DNA from: Chondrosia reniformis
Taxonomy: Eukaryota > Porifera > Demospongiae > Chondrillida > Chondrillidae
NCBI GenBank assembly: GCA_947172415.1
Contig: OX359195.1
Location: 2,847,501-2,911,500 of the forward strand
DNA: 64,000 nt
Direction: 5' to 3'
Made by a program: the position numbers and the translations under genes. Shown piece after piece: positions 35,201 to 45,334 of this stretch. Position 1 is the first letter of the stretch, and every line of letters starts with the position of its first letter. Under the pieces are notes generated by a model, which saw only the letters and a program-made list of their open reading frames with translations, searched no databases and was not told where the DNA came from.

Positions 35201-38200
35201 TAGACTGAAGATGATGCATCTGCATGCCATCTATCAACAAATGTTCCAGTCTATGGTTATCAGCTCAGACCCTTTTAAGACTGGAACTTTTTTCACATGA
35301 TTCTCTAAATCTGTACACAGCGACGCACGTGGTGTTGGTGATGCAATAGAAAGACATCACTAAACATCACCAGATTTTACAATCATTACCTTGAATTCTT
35401 CATATTATTTTGCAATTTTAATTAAGCATCATATATGCTGTGATCTGACCAATTGAATATTTTTACCAATATAACACATGGTTTCAATATAAATTTCCTC
35501 GGGGTTTCTATAGTCCTGTGGCCTTTTATATGCAGACTTTGTCCTTCATTTTCTACCAATTGTGTCATAAATGAAAAAGTTTTTAATCCAAAAAGAGTTT
35601 TTGTACCCTAAATTATATGATAGTATGCCCATTTTGTTTCTAGGTCTTTTCTTGGAGCCATATGATTACCTGTGTATATCGTAACTTGCGCTGTATATAT
35701 TTATATCTGTCACCAAAATGGCATATATTCGGCTGGCTTTCGTTTTCTGGCTTACAATTACCTTTCTCTTCCTTTGCATCGAACATTGAACGAACAAAAA
35801 GGATTTAGAAACCACCTCTACTAATTCTATGTAACATAAAGTCTATGCAAAAACGTTTTCTACAAGATATGGCCTTGAAAATTAACGGCAATTAAGGGAT
35901 GACTGAAGTCAAGCCTGCAGGATATCCGTAGTGTTCATTATCCATACACGAGAGCAATTTCCTGAAATGTGGCAGGAACTGTACTTCCTTCATGTTCTTG
36001 CAAAATATACTGAACATCATTACTACATCATTGTAAAAGCTTTTCAGAAAATCTCTCGTACATGGATTGCATGCACAGCTAGCATTACATTTGCAAAGTT
36101 ACAAAGAAAAAGGCGAAAGTATATGTAGATAAGACATCATAAATTAAAGTTTGACATGGCCAGTTAGCAGTAAACGTTACAATGTGATGTCATCAGTGGA
36201 AGTCCATGTGTGTGTCAAGGAGCAGCCAGTTCTGGAAAAATCGTTGTCTTGTAAAATTGGATGATTTTGACTTTTGCTTGCTCCCAGAAGCTGCTGTCAC
36301 AAGTGATTCGTTCTACTGACATCCCAGTTGGTGTCCACACGACGAAGTCACACAAAGACCGCCTTGTGATTGCCATTGTTGTCGAGTGTTCTCCTCAATG
36401 TAGTGGATTCTGTCTTGAGAGATGATCACTTCTCTCTGGTGAGAGAGTTGGACAAGCTCAGCTGTTGGAAGGTCATCCTGCTGAACGTCAGAGCCATAGT
36501 TGCTGTCTGTGGATGCTGTGGTCTTGTTTCGAGCACTCCAACGTTGAGTCTTGTATTGCTCTGTGCTCTTCCTGCTGCGATCTTTCTGTTGTCATTTTAA
36601 TTTGCCTTTGACGATGCATAGGTAAGCAGCACAGCAGCACACTTCCAGGTTCTGTGTTGGTATAGCTCTGCACCAAAATGATGCAGGCCATACTGAATGG
36701 CATGGCCTGCAGTACTGCAGCGATTTTGGAAAGAGCTACGCTGAATTCTATTGAAGTACTTTCCTCCATCAAAAAGATAGCGGATGGACATGTAATATTC
36801 CGCTAAATTGCTTGTCCGGTTGGCATTAAGCTGCGGTGTTAAGAAACAATCCGATCACAACAACGAGCAACTGCATTCTACAGGCCTTGTGGAAGGTCAT
36901 TGATGACAAAAGGCTGTCCACCTCGAGCAGCATTTTGCTCATCTTCTTGGCTTGTATGTTCAGTTTCATCCTCGATGATCACATCTATCTGCTCTGGCAG
37001 CCTGCATGTGGGGTTCAAGAGTGGATTGTGTTGGCTGATAATCAGTCAGTTCTGAATCACTCTCATCAGGCACAGTTGAAGATGGTTGGCATGTACAGAA
37101 CTCTGGACTGCATTATGAATGGTCGCCAAACACATGTGATGGACCATTGCATAAGTCATGACGCAGTTTAGTGATGTTGCCTATAGACTGTGTTTGGTGA
37201 TGGTAACCCTTGCATCTATGGTCAGCCTCTGGATCACCTTCTTTGTCAAGCCTCCTTTCCCCCGAAATTGTGGATTGTCCTTATATAGCTACAGTTTCAA
37301 GCCTGCTTCTGTAAGCCTTGCTTGCATGGTTGGCACATTCAACTTTAGTGACGAAGATCCCGTATGGCACAGCCTGGCGAATTGTTACCAAAACGGAACT
37401 GTCCCCATCACCTATTACTGACATGTATTGCAGGCCATGTATATATACATGCACTCTGAAGAAGAAAAACCCTCTGCAATGATGTCACTCTCCATCGAGG
37501 ATAAAGTACCATTCCAATTGCGGTAGCACTTGTGTTGAGGAACATCTGTATATATACCCTTTTTGGTTACACAGACTGAGCAGAATTTGTTCTGGACACC
37601 TAGGAAGAGTAATTTCTTAGTGTGTTTCCCAAAAATGACTGCTACTCCGCTCTTTGCATTGTACTAGTGCATGGCTTCTCTTGGACCATCCACCATCTAC
37701 CATGACTGTGATTGCTGAAATCCTTTGATGGAAACTCTCAGCAGAAATGGTGTGTTTCTTCTCTTCCTTGGCAGCTTCTCTCATTGACTTTGACAGCTGG
37801 TTCACCATCTCAGAACCGATGAACTCCTCAACCTCCTCTTAATGTCCTTCTGTACATGCCCGGAACATCCAGCATGGCAAGTGTGGTATTCAGCTGTGCC
37901 AGCCCACCACCAGTGGACATGCATTTCCCCAAGAACTGCACCGATGCTGACTGACCATTTTTTACCCTGTGTTGTTTGCAAGTGTGGTGATGTCTGGATG
38001 GAGAAAAGTTGGTAGCATTTTGTGCACGATGCTTGCAAAATAACAGCCAAGCCAGAGTGCATACTCTCCCCTTCAATGACACATTCCCTCCACATGCACT
38101 TGGCACTATATGTGATGTCAACATTCCCACAGATTTGCAGAGCTGTTCCATGTTAGTAATGCTGCATTCAAATATGGCTTGGATGTGGAAGGCTTCAAGG

Positions 38201-41200
38201 TGGATGTGGAACAGTCTTGGGGTGGTGTTACACCAACGTTATAGTCGTAGAAACTGTTTGTTCAACCGAGCCTGGTTGGCTTTAGCTGTAGCAGCTTTTA
38301 CTTTTATGCTTTTGTAGTGAGCCCTGTCTGCACTTTTGTATATTGTTTTTGGTGTTTTCTTAGTTTTGATCTGTATTCAGCTTGAGTGCATGATTAGAGG
38401 GAAAAAATGTTAAGCCCACATTTGCATGATTGAATTCATCTTTTAATGAAAATAGCCCACCGCGGCTGGTTGATATTGAATCTTGGGTATCTTATCACTA
38501 CGAGGAGGGAGTGTCTTGGTATACAGATGTCGACGTCGATGACCGCGAGTTTCAATTCGACGCAAATTTTTAGGTGGTATGATACCTATAACAAAGCGGC
38601 ACCTGTCTATTATCATCGACTTAGTGATTGTGGTGTGATTTCGGCTACTCGTATATACGTCACATTCATGAATATAATTATAACGTTATGAATATCATGA
38701 ATAACAAACACGATAATTAGGTGCAACTGCTACCCCTTATTTTGTTTTCATTTGCACATAATAATACGCAACTACTGTAACAGTTAATTTATACTTAATT
38801 ATAACACTTGAATTTATACCTCAATACATCGTTTTGTAAATGGCGGCGTTCAGGAAAGTTCAGTTCCTAAATCGTTAGGATAAAGAATATATTAAATCGC
38901 AACGATACGACCAAGTAGTTCGAGTTAATTTGGGGGGCGGCAGCCCACGAGATTTAAACTCGAAATACTTGTTTAACTTCAATTCTGACACACAACATAT
39001 ATATATATGTCGAATATTGCACCTGAGCATTACCATCTTGGTCGTCATACCCCTTCACCACTCCCTTATACCATAGATCTTATATACTTACGTAAGTATA
39101 TAAGATCTATGCTTATACCACCCCTTTGAAGCGATAGATTTAGAAAAGGAAAACAAGGTGTGGAAAAGAATTGCAGATGGTTTACCATCCGGACAGCTCT
39201 CCTTCATACTCCGAGCCTGCTCAGATACACTCCCTACCCAAGTTAATCTCCAAAGATGGAAGTTCCAGCTCCAAGCTAAATGTAAGCTTTGTGACTCTGG
39301 AAATACCACTATCCGTCACATTTTAAATGGGTGTCCTGAAGCCCTATCTGGAGGGAGATACTCATGGTGACATGATTGTGTCTTGAAGTATCTAGCAAAC
39401 TCCCTCAAAAGAGCTATGTCTGACATTGTCTTTGCAGATTTGGACAACCTGAGAGCCTCAGAATCACCTCCAGCCACCATATCTTATGATGTAGTAGTAA
39501 CAACAGCTAGACCAGACATCGTAGTATTGAGCAGGGATGGTAAGATTAGAATTGCTGAACTTACTATCTGCACAAACTCTCCAGAGGGCTTAAAGAATGC
39601 AAAGAAAGACTTCCAAGAAAAATTACCTTCAGCTCCTAGGGGACATCGAGAGGAAAGGGATTAAAGCCACCTATACCACAATTGAAATAGGAGCACTTGG
39701 ACACTATATGCAGGAGACCTTGTCTCACTGCTCTCTACATCCTTCCCAGAACTAAACAAAAAGCAATGGAGACATATTCTTGATGAAGCCGCAAAAATTT
39801 CCATCAATTGTTCCCAGACCATTTATCTTGGACGGAATCTCCCTCACTGGTCTTTATGAATAACTGTCTTTGAATCAAGCAACACTCTTGCCAGACAGAA
39901 ATAAATTTTATTGACATATTTGTGTAGTTTTAATAAAATTTTTATCCTGTCTGTGTCCGAGATTCATTTATTATTATTAAGAACTCTCACAGTTCATCAA
40001 CCATATAACACTTGTATTGGAAATTTATAATGAAATGTGGTCTTTCAAAAAAAAAACTAAGCTGTTTATTCTCTTGAAAGATGGCATGAAAACTTCTAGT
40101 TTTAAAATACTGTAGTCAGCCACTAAGAGAGCTACACTTTGATATTGGACCAAAGTTGGCAATCGAAGTAGTCTGAGATCTATGCATGTGTCTGAATTCC
40201 AATACTTAACTACAGTATATTTTAAACTTACCACTACAAGTTCTTCTATCACTGTTAAGTTGATATCCTAGATAACACTGACAAGAATAACTACCAATTG
40301 CATTCCTGCAAATATGACCACAGTCACCGAGATTTATGTTACACTCATCAATGTCTGTAAGGAAGGTTTACATATAAAGTACACGTATATGTATACATAT
40401 ATGTAGCATATTGTATTATTTATTCAGTTTTCAGTGATTCAAAATGATATTCATGCATACATATATTTAGATTGCAAAATTATACCTTTCCACAAAAATT
40501 ATACCTTTTATCGCAGTTTTAAATAAAGTGTTAGCTCTCTGCAAGAATTTTACCTTACCTCTACATGTTCTTTGGTCAGCATTTAATGCATAACCTTCAT
40601 TGCATTGGCAGTAATAGCTACCAACTGTGTTTCTACAAATGTGTTCACACCCACCATTATTTTGACTGCACTCATTGATGTCTATAAATAAAAGATACAT
40701 GAAAAATCTAAGATACCATTTTCCTACATGCTATATGCCTATTCTGTAAAAAGAACCTATAGGGGAACTAAACCTAAAGAGAGCTTTAGATGAAGATACA
40801 GTAGTCTTTTCTTCCTTCTTTTCCCTTCTTTCATCTTCTTCTCCACTGGGTCAGACAGCCGTTTCTGGGACTTCCACCCTTCATCAGTGATCCTGGGAGT
40901 CTATGTCTTTTTCTTTATCTTGATCTTCTGTGAATCCTTGGCTCACTATGCTAAATCTAGGGGACTTATATACACTATTTTGGCGCCAAAAGTTAAATAA
41001 GGTGTTAACTAAGACACATGATGAAATTTAATTTTATGAAAGGAATGTAGGTCCAATTAACTTTTATGAATTAATTATAAATCTATTAGTAATCTTGCTT
41101 GTACAGGTAAAACAGTCTCAGCATAACTATAGACACAAGTAGGACATATTACGTAAGTCTACCCTTAGGTCTTCTAGTAGTAACATTTCTTTGGAGGTGG

Positions 41201-44200
41201 GGTAACACAATATGGGGTAACACAAGACAGTCCTTAAGCATACTAGCTACTTTTTGCTTATACTTGATTCTAACTAGAGGCTGCCGGGATAGGAAGGTTT
41301 TAAAGGTTGATTTTAGCTTAAAGTATTTGTATCCCTGCTTAATAAGCCTACTGCATAACTGCAAACTTTTAGCCTGAAAACTGGAGAAGTCACTACATAT
41401 TCTAGAATACCTAATTAGTTGTGAAATAAAGACACCATAGGCTGGGGTATTAGGAATATTACTATCTAAATGGGGGAAATTTACTATATCAAAGTTAAAG
41501 TCCTCTCGCTTATCATATACTTTAGTGATAAATTGATTGTTAGTAATGGTTATATCTAAGTCTAAAAAGGGGGATTTTTTTGGGCTGGTATTTGTCTTTT
41601 TAAGAATAAGTTCTTTGGGGTAAATATCACTAATTGACAGTTCAAAATCCTTGTTGTTAATACATAAAAGGTCATCAATATACCTATAAGTATTGGAAAA
41701 TTTAATAGCTAGGGTGATGTTATCCTTAAGTAGTCCTTTCATAAACTCATACTCATAGGCAAACAGAAAAAGATTAGCAACTACAGGGGCACAGTCAGTA
41801 CCCATAGGGATACCTACACATTGCTTAAATACAGAACCGTCTACACATACATAAATGTTATCAATAAGGTAATTAAAGAGCTCTACTAAATGAACAGCTG
41901 TGACTGCTTTATTGGAGACATTGTTAGACCAAAAGGCTTTATCCTGACAGACTTCTATATATTGGGACTTTCTACAGGTATAGGCACTATAAATTAGGTT
42001 AGTAATCTTATCTTTAAGTAGGTTATGGGGGATCGCTGTATATAATGTAGAAAAATCAAAACTAGCTAGCTGGGCTTTTCTAGTGGGTATAGACCTAAGA
42101 CTATCTAAGACTTCTAGTGAGTTTTCTACTATCCAAAAGGCATTAACACCAGTATTCCTATATATACCTAGGCAGTATTCTCTAAAATGTTTGAGAATTA
42201 GTCTGAGTGCCGAATTTAGAAATCTAGAAAGGGGTTTGGTAGTACATTTGTGAGAGGCGGCTATGAATCTGTAGCTGTAAGGTTTCTTATGTAGCTTAGG
42301 CATCCAGTAAAAAGAGGGAAGGTTACACCAGTCTGGTTTAGGTTCTAAGTTCTCTAGTTTTAAGAAATCTATGTGTTTCCTAATTAACTGTTGGGGTTCT
42401 ACTGTACATTTAGCATAAGTGGAGGTACTGCCTAGTTCTTCATTAATAATTTGTCTATAGTAGGACTTACATATAAAAATTATATTATTAGAGGCCTTAT
42501 CGGCAGGGGCTATAACATACTTATCATGTAGGTCTGCTAAGAATTTCTTAATTTTAGGGCAAGTAAGGGTCTTCTTGGCTACTGAGGATTTGGTATACGA
42601 TTTAGACAGCTTAGAGATCCTATCATTAATTTTCTTAAGTACAGCATTTTCCCACTCACTAAATACAGAAGTAGATACATTTTCTCTACGGGCCCAGGTA
42701 ATCTTATATTTTCTAAGACCTTCCTTACACATTTTTAAAGCAGTTACCCAATTTAAGTTATTAGGTTCTCTAAATTTTGGTCCTTTCTTAAGAAGTTTTC
42801 TAAGTTTTGGGTTACTAACAATACGTAGATCACCTGTTAAAACATGGCCTAGGGGCTTGTAAATGAAGGGGGACTTGTGACACTCACATGGTTCTGGTTT
42901 TCTAAAAACATCTGACTTAGAGGTTTGTGAAAAGTTAAAGATTTGAGGTCCTATTGGTTGGGTATACTTATATACTACACATGGGGGCTCTTTGTTTTGT
43001 ATAAAGGGTGGGACAGTTTCTAACACTAACTTTTGGTTTAAGATACCTGAGAGGCCTATTTTTTCTACACCTTTATTATGAAACACGATTTTAAGAAAAC
43101 CTCCTGGACTTGTTGTTTTCGTTGGGTGTTTGGGAAGGCTGGCTGAAGCGCGTGCTTTAATAACGTCTTTAATCATTAGCATAAGTCTAAGCGGAAAAGG
43201 TGTTTCTGGGGTATCGATGAGACATTGTACCGAGTTTAACACACGATGAAGGTGTCGAGCTTGTAATGCAAAAGTATCGCGTCTAAGTTTGGCTAGAAAG
43301 CCCACGTTCTTGTAAAGTGGTAGTCGTTCTTTGAGCCATTCAGGGTCGTAGGCAGCGTTATTACTACTGCCTGTCGATTTTAGATTGGAGCGCCGATGCC
43401 GTCTTTTATGAAATAAGCGATTAAAAAGGTTCCATACGATGATTTCATTTTTAAGTTTTGAAATATTGCCAGCGCCTTTAATGTTATCGTTAAGTCCATA
43501 TGGGTAAATAGAGCAGAGTTCCTTGTACCAGAACGCTTCTCTCAGTAGTCTGAGGCTAGTGGAATTAGGTGTCTCAGGTATCTGTTCTATGGGCATAATC
43601 AAGGCATCATCAAAACTATGGTTATCAGAATTAAAGTGATTGTAAAGATACAGTGGCTTAAAACCTTTGGTACTAGTCCTATGGTTGTTCATTCTACTCC
43701 TAAGCATCTGAGAGGTTTCTCCTACATACTGTACATCACATTGTTTACAAGTAATAAGATACACAACATTCTACTCTGGCATCCTAGGGGACCACAAGGG
43801 CTACGGACTTGATAGGTCCTGCCAGTAACTGAACTCTTAAAAGTAGGGCCAGTAACTAAAGAGGGACATGTTTTACACCGCTTATTGCTACACTTCTTAA
43901 CTAGTGAGGGGCTAGCTTGCCCACCAGTAGGCACCCCTCTACCTACAGATGGGGGAGAGTTAGCTAACTTTTCATCACCAGGCACCCTACCTTTACCTAA
44001 TGACGGGGAGCTTGTTAACCCAGGCGACCTCCCAGCCGGTATCCTATCTCTATACTTTGTACTTGTCATGATTGGAAATGGGTCAAGGACTAGACAAGCT
44101 AGTCCACAAAGACTTAACCTATTACATGTAGCCGGGGCTATTTAAAGGCAACAATGGCTCAACAGCCACCAGGGACTAACATGAGGCTAAGTAAACACAT

Positions 44201-44869
44201 GAAAAATCTAAGATACCATTTTCCTACATGCTATATGCCTATTCTGTAAAAAGAACCTATAGGGGAACTAAACCTAAAGAGAGCTTTAGATGAAGATACA
44301 GTAGTCTTTTCTTCCTTCTTTTCCCTTCTTTCATCTTCTTCTCCACTGGGTCAGACAGCCGTTTCTGGGAATTCCACCCTTCATCAGTGATCCTGGGAGT
44401 CTTTGTCTTTTTCTTTATCTTGATCTTCTATACACATATACACTTAATAGTGTACTTCCTGTAAAAAGGACATCGTTGAACCATATGCTGCTGTTGTAAT
44501 TGAATTTTACCTCTACATGTTCTTTGGTCAGCATTTAATGCATAACCTTCATTGCATAGGCAGTAATAGCTACCAACTGTGTTTCTACAACTGTGTTCAC
44601 AGCCACCATTATTTTGACTACACTCATTGATGTCTATAAATAAAAGCATATAATATACACTTAACAATATACTTTCTGTATAAAGGATATTGTTAATCGA
44701 ACCATAGTTTTTGTATAATTATACTGCTGTTGTAATTGAATTTTACCTCTACATGTTCTTTGGTCAGTATTTAATGCATAACCTTCATTGCATCGGCAGT
44801 AATAGCTACCAACTGTGTTTCCACAAATGTGTTCACAGCCACCATTATTTTGACTACATTCATTGATGT
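32202..44869 (-). CDS. Gene A: EGF-repeat single-pass membrane protein (3' part of gene)
   Basis: Exons, all phase 1: EGF 44869-44747, 44633-44511, 40681-40559, 40354-40232, 34790-34668, 33573-33451 and 33244-33128; transmembrane 32715-32572; tail 32395-32202. Each EGF exon is about 123 bp and encodes a calcium-binding EGF with DINEC/DIDEC, six Cys and the S-Y-x-C hydroxylation-type core (for example [20 protein letters not shown]). The transmembrane exon reads [20 protein letters not shown] then CVLRKK. The tail has SPAYGTL (YxxL) and ends KSVYDNATF (YxN). A receptor or adhesion role at the cell surface is inferred. A signal peptide and EMI domain, seen in paralogue B, are not found, and the next exon 5' (45125-45017) is broken, so gene A is 5'-incomplete or a partial duplicate. 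The intron between EGF exons 2 and 3 holds a 3.7-kb Naiad-type element; the intron at 33574-34667 holds a PLE fragment. Confidence 0.75.
33757..34371 (+). mobile_element. Short Penelope-like fragment between inverted repeats
   Basis: The left end (atctgacattttgatcactt, then ggccttcttcagagtac) is an inverted copy of the right end (gtactctgaagaaggccaca, then taaaatgtcagatt). Between them, 33924-34300 encodes the second half of a GIY-YIG endonuclease as found in PLEs: [41 protein letters not shown] and [13 protein letters not shown]. There is no reverse transcriptase. CTGAAGA followed by a short stem recalls a degenerate hammerhead core. This is a 5'-truncated copy bounded by inverted pseudo-LTR segments, a form known for PLEs. 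Confidence 0.75.
34800..36150. other. Intronic stretch of gene A, nothing recognised
   Basis: AT-rich sequence. Small frames here lack domains and were not supported. Confidence 0.4.
36400..38310 (-). mobile_element. DDE transposase relic in a gene A intron
   Basis: Minus-strand frames in succession read [20 protein letters not shown] then [14 protein letters not shown] (about 37930-38030), a segment ending [10 protein letters not shown], then [15 protein letters not shown] (near 37670-37715), then [20 protein letters not shown] followed by [19 protein letters not shown] (about 37300-37420), then [13 protein letters not shown] (about 37130-37160). The DGGWSKR and GDGDSS...VKVECANH blocks are typical of a widespread animal DDE transposase group (Mutator/Kolobok-like; exact superfamily not certain). 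Many stops and shifts show that it is inactive. The plus-strand frames over the same DNA are shadows. Confidence 0.6.
39072..39111. repeat. Perfect 40-bp palindrome
   Basis: The sequence from 39072 reads the same on both strands for 40 bases, centred on tacttacgtaagta, and the symmetry continues imperfectly outward (ttatacc on both sides). It stands just before a LINE relic. Confidence 0.9.
39120..39860 (+). mobile_element. LINE 3'-end relic (RT C-terminal region)
   Basis: Plus-strand frames at 39158-39370 and 39383-39664 encode [20 protein letters not shown] followed by ALSGGRYSW, and then a segment with [20 protein letters not shown] and [20 protein letters not shown]. The C..C...T..HIL..C zinc-like motif and the RPD...ELT segment are typical of the C-terminal part of animal non-LTR retrotransposon ORFs. 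The RT core is missing. Confidence 0.6.
40697..40929 (-). repeat. 3' pseudo-LTR of the Naiad element
   Basis: A direct repeat of 44197-44429 with two observed mismatches (c/a near 40871 and a/t near 40904) and no indels. It lies downstream of the coding frame on the element's own strand. Confidence 0.9.
40843..40897 (-). ncRNA. Hammerhead ribozyme motif in the 3' pseudo-LTR
   Basis: On the minus strand the conserved CTGATGA box is followed by a small stem (GGG...CCC), then GAAAC, a GGCT loop and GTC at the expected cleavage position. Flanks GGATCA before the box and TGACCC after GTC can pair as stem I. A one-base-pair stem III (C-G) with a short loop matches the minimal hammerheads reported in PLE pseudo-LTRs. 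The core bases are seen directly; activity is inferred. Confidence 0.7.
41149..43764 (-). CDS. Naiad PLE protein: GIY-YIG endonuclease then reverse transcriptase
   Basis: 871 codons without a stop. The N-terminus has the GIY-YIG nuclease: [20 protein letters not shown] with the following Arg/His helix RSRMNNHR. The RT follows: [20 protein letters not shown], motif [17 protein letters not shown], motif [20 protein letters not shown] and motif C YIDD at 41671-41682, then a thumb region with [10 protein letters not shown] and endonuclease together support target-primed insertion. In canonical PLEs the GIY-YIG lies C-terminal; here it is N-terminal, the permuted order reported for Naiad and Chlamys elements. 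The true N-terminus lies upstream: the frame just before VYLITC has a TAG, and the Cys-rich start is in another frame (43722-44069), so one missing base near 43770 separates them. No in-frame TGA is present, so there is no sign of the selenocysteines reported in some Naiads. Confidence 0.88.
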   Translation of the reverse strand: MYLITCKQCDVQYVGETSQMLRSRMNNHRTSTKGFKPLYLYNHFNSDNHSFDDALIMPIEQIPETPNSTSLRLLREAFWYKELCSIYPYGLNDNIKGAGNISKLKNEIIVWNLFNRLFHKRRHRRSNLKSTGSSNNAAYDPEWLKERLPLYKNVGFLAKLRRDTFALQARHLHRVLNSVQCLIDTPETPFPLRLMLMIKDVIKARASASLPKHPTKTTSPGGFLKIVFHNKGVEKIGLSGILNQKLVLETVPPFIQNKEPPCVVYKYTQPIGPQIFNFSQTSKSDVFRKPEPCECHKSPFIYKPLGHVLTGDLRIVSNPKLRKLLKKGPKFREPNNLNWVTALKMCKEGLRKYKITWARRENVSTSVFSEWENAVLKKINDRISKLSKSYTKSSVAKKTLTCPKIKKFLADLHDKYVIAPADKASNNIIFICKSYYRQIINEELGSTSTYAKCTVEPQQLIRKHIDFLKLENLEPKPDWCNLPSFYWMPKLHKKPYSYRFIAASHKCTTKPLSRFLNSALRLILKHFREYCLGIYRNTGVNAFWIVENSLEVLDSLRSIPTRKAQLASFDFSTLYTAIPHNLLKDKITNLIYSAYTCRKSQYIEVCQDKAFWSNNVSNKAVTAVHLVELFNYLIDNIYVCVDGSVFKQCVGIPMGTDCAPVVANLFLFAYEYEFMKGLLKDNITLAIKFSNTYRYIDDLLCINNKDFELSISDIYPKELILKKTNTSPKKSPFLDLDITITNNQFITKVYDKREDFNFDIVNFPHLDSNIPNTPAYGVFISQLIRYSRICSDFSSFQAKSLQLCSRLIKQGYKYFKLKSTFKTFLSRQPLVRIKYKQKVASMLKDCLVLPHIVLPHLQRNVTTRRPKGRLT
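43722..44069 (-). CDS. N-terminal Cys-rich segment of the Naiad protein, frameshifted
   Basis: Starts at a Met at 44069 and encodes a Pro/Ser/Gly-rich leader, then [20 protein letters not shown] and [14 protein letters not shown]-x4-C-x2-C cluster followed by TG.TY is the usual lead-in to a PLE GIY-YIG domain. Near 43770 the frame runs into a non-GIY reading ([10 protein letters not shown]), while the next frame begins NVVYLITC. A single inserted base would join them. The segment therefore belongs to the same protein as 41149-43764. Confidence 0.75.
   Translation of the reverse strand: MTSTKYRDRIPAGRSPGLTSSPSLGKGRVPGDEKLANSPPSVGRGVPTGGQASPSLVKKCSNKRCKTCPSLVTGPTFKSSVTGRTYQVRSPCGPLGCQSRMLCILLLVNNVMYSM
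44197..44429 (-). repeat. 5' pseudo-LTR of the Naiad element
   Basis: A direct repeat of 40697-40929. It is followed on the minus strand by a leader of about 130 bases before the first coding segment. Confidence 0.9.
44343..44397 (-). ncRNA. Hammerhead ribozyme motif in the 5' pseudo-LTR
   Basis: The same core as in the 3' copy (CTGATGA, small stem, GAAAC, GTC), with one substitution in the stem II loop region (ggaattccc against ggaagtccc). Two self-cleaving motifs 3,500 nt apart would release a unit-length RNA from a longer transcript. Confidence 0.7.
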
Positions 44870-45016
44870 CTATAAATGAAAGAATATAATATATGTATAA
44901 TATAGTTCCTGTAAAAATGATATCGTTGAACCCTAGTTTTCGTATATATCCTGCTTACACCTTTTATATTGTAGTTTTAAATAAAGTTTTAAAATAGCTC
45001 TCTGCTAGAACTTTAC

Positions 45017-45125
45017 CTCTACATGTTCTTTGGTCAGCATTTAATGTATAGCCTTCATAGCATAGGCAGTAATAGCTACCAGCTACGTTTCTACAAATGT
45101 GTTCACAGCCACCATTATTTTGACT
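45017..45125 (-). pseudogene. Broken EGF exon of gene A
   Basis: Encodes [20 protein letters not shown] followed by the usual [17 protein letters not shown] and a normal donor. The acceptor side with DINEC, that is the calcium-binding residues and the first Cys, is replaced by unrelated bases from 45126. The only AG upstream (atacag) would give the wrong phase. It is the 5'-most EGF copy of gene A and shows where the duplicated block was cut. Confidence 0.75.
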
Positions 45126-45334
45126 GTATAAAATGAAATAAAATGAATACACTTAGTGAATATTAAGCTTTTATTAGTAACTTAGTTGCAAGTTAACTTA
45201 AATGAATCATGCATGATGGCAATTATATATATAAGACTACAATAAATTGCACATACATACTTAAACCTGTCTATATATGTACAATATAGAGCACACTCCC
45301 GGCCAGACATTTATAAAAACTTTATAATTGCATG

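Larger units (their letters stand above)
40697..44429 (-). mobile_element. Naiad-type Penelope-like element, nearly intact
   Basis: A 3,733-bp element inserted in a gene A intron between two near-identical EGF exons. It is bounded by two direct repeats of 233 bp (40697-40929 and 44197-44429) exactly 3,500 bp apart, with two mismatches seen. It codes on the minus strand for a short N-terminal segment and an 871-codon GIY-YIG plus RT frame. Direct terminal pseudo-LTRs, an endonuclease ahead of the RT, and hammerhead motifs in the pseudo-LTRs together identify a permuted PLE of the Naiad kind described in invertebrates. A 4-5 bp atac(a) on both sides may be the target duplication. Near-identical ends indicate a recent insertion. 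Confidence 0.85.

Noticed and set aside
41149..43764. Selenocysteine codons in the Naiad frame
   Set aside because: Some Naiads are reported to encode selenoproteins, but this frame has no in-frame TGA and the upstream interruption is a TAG next to a frameshift.
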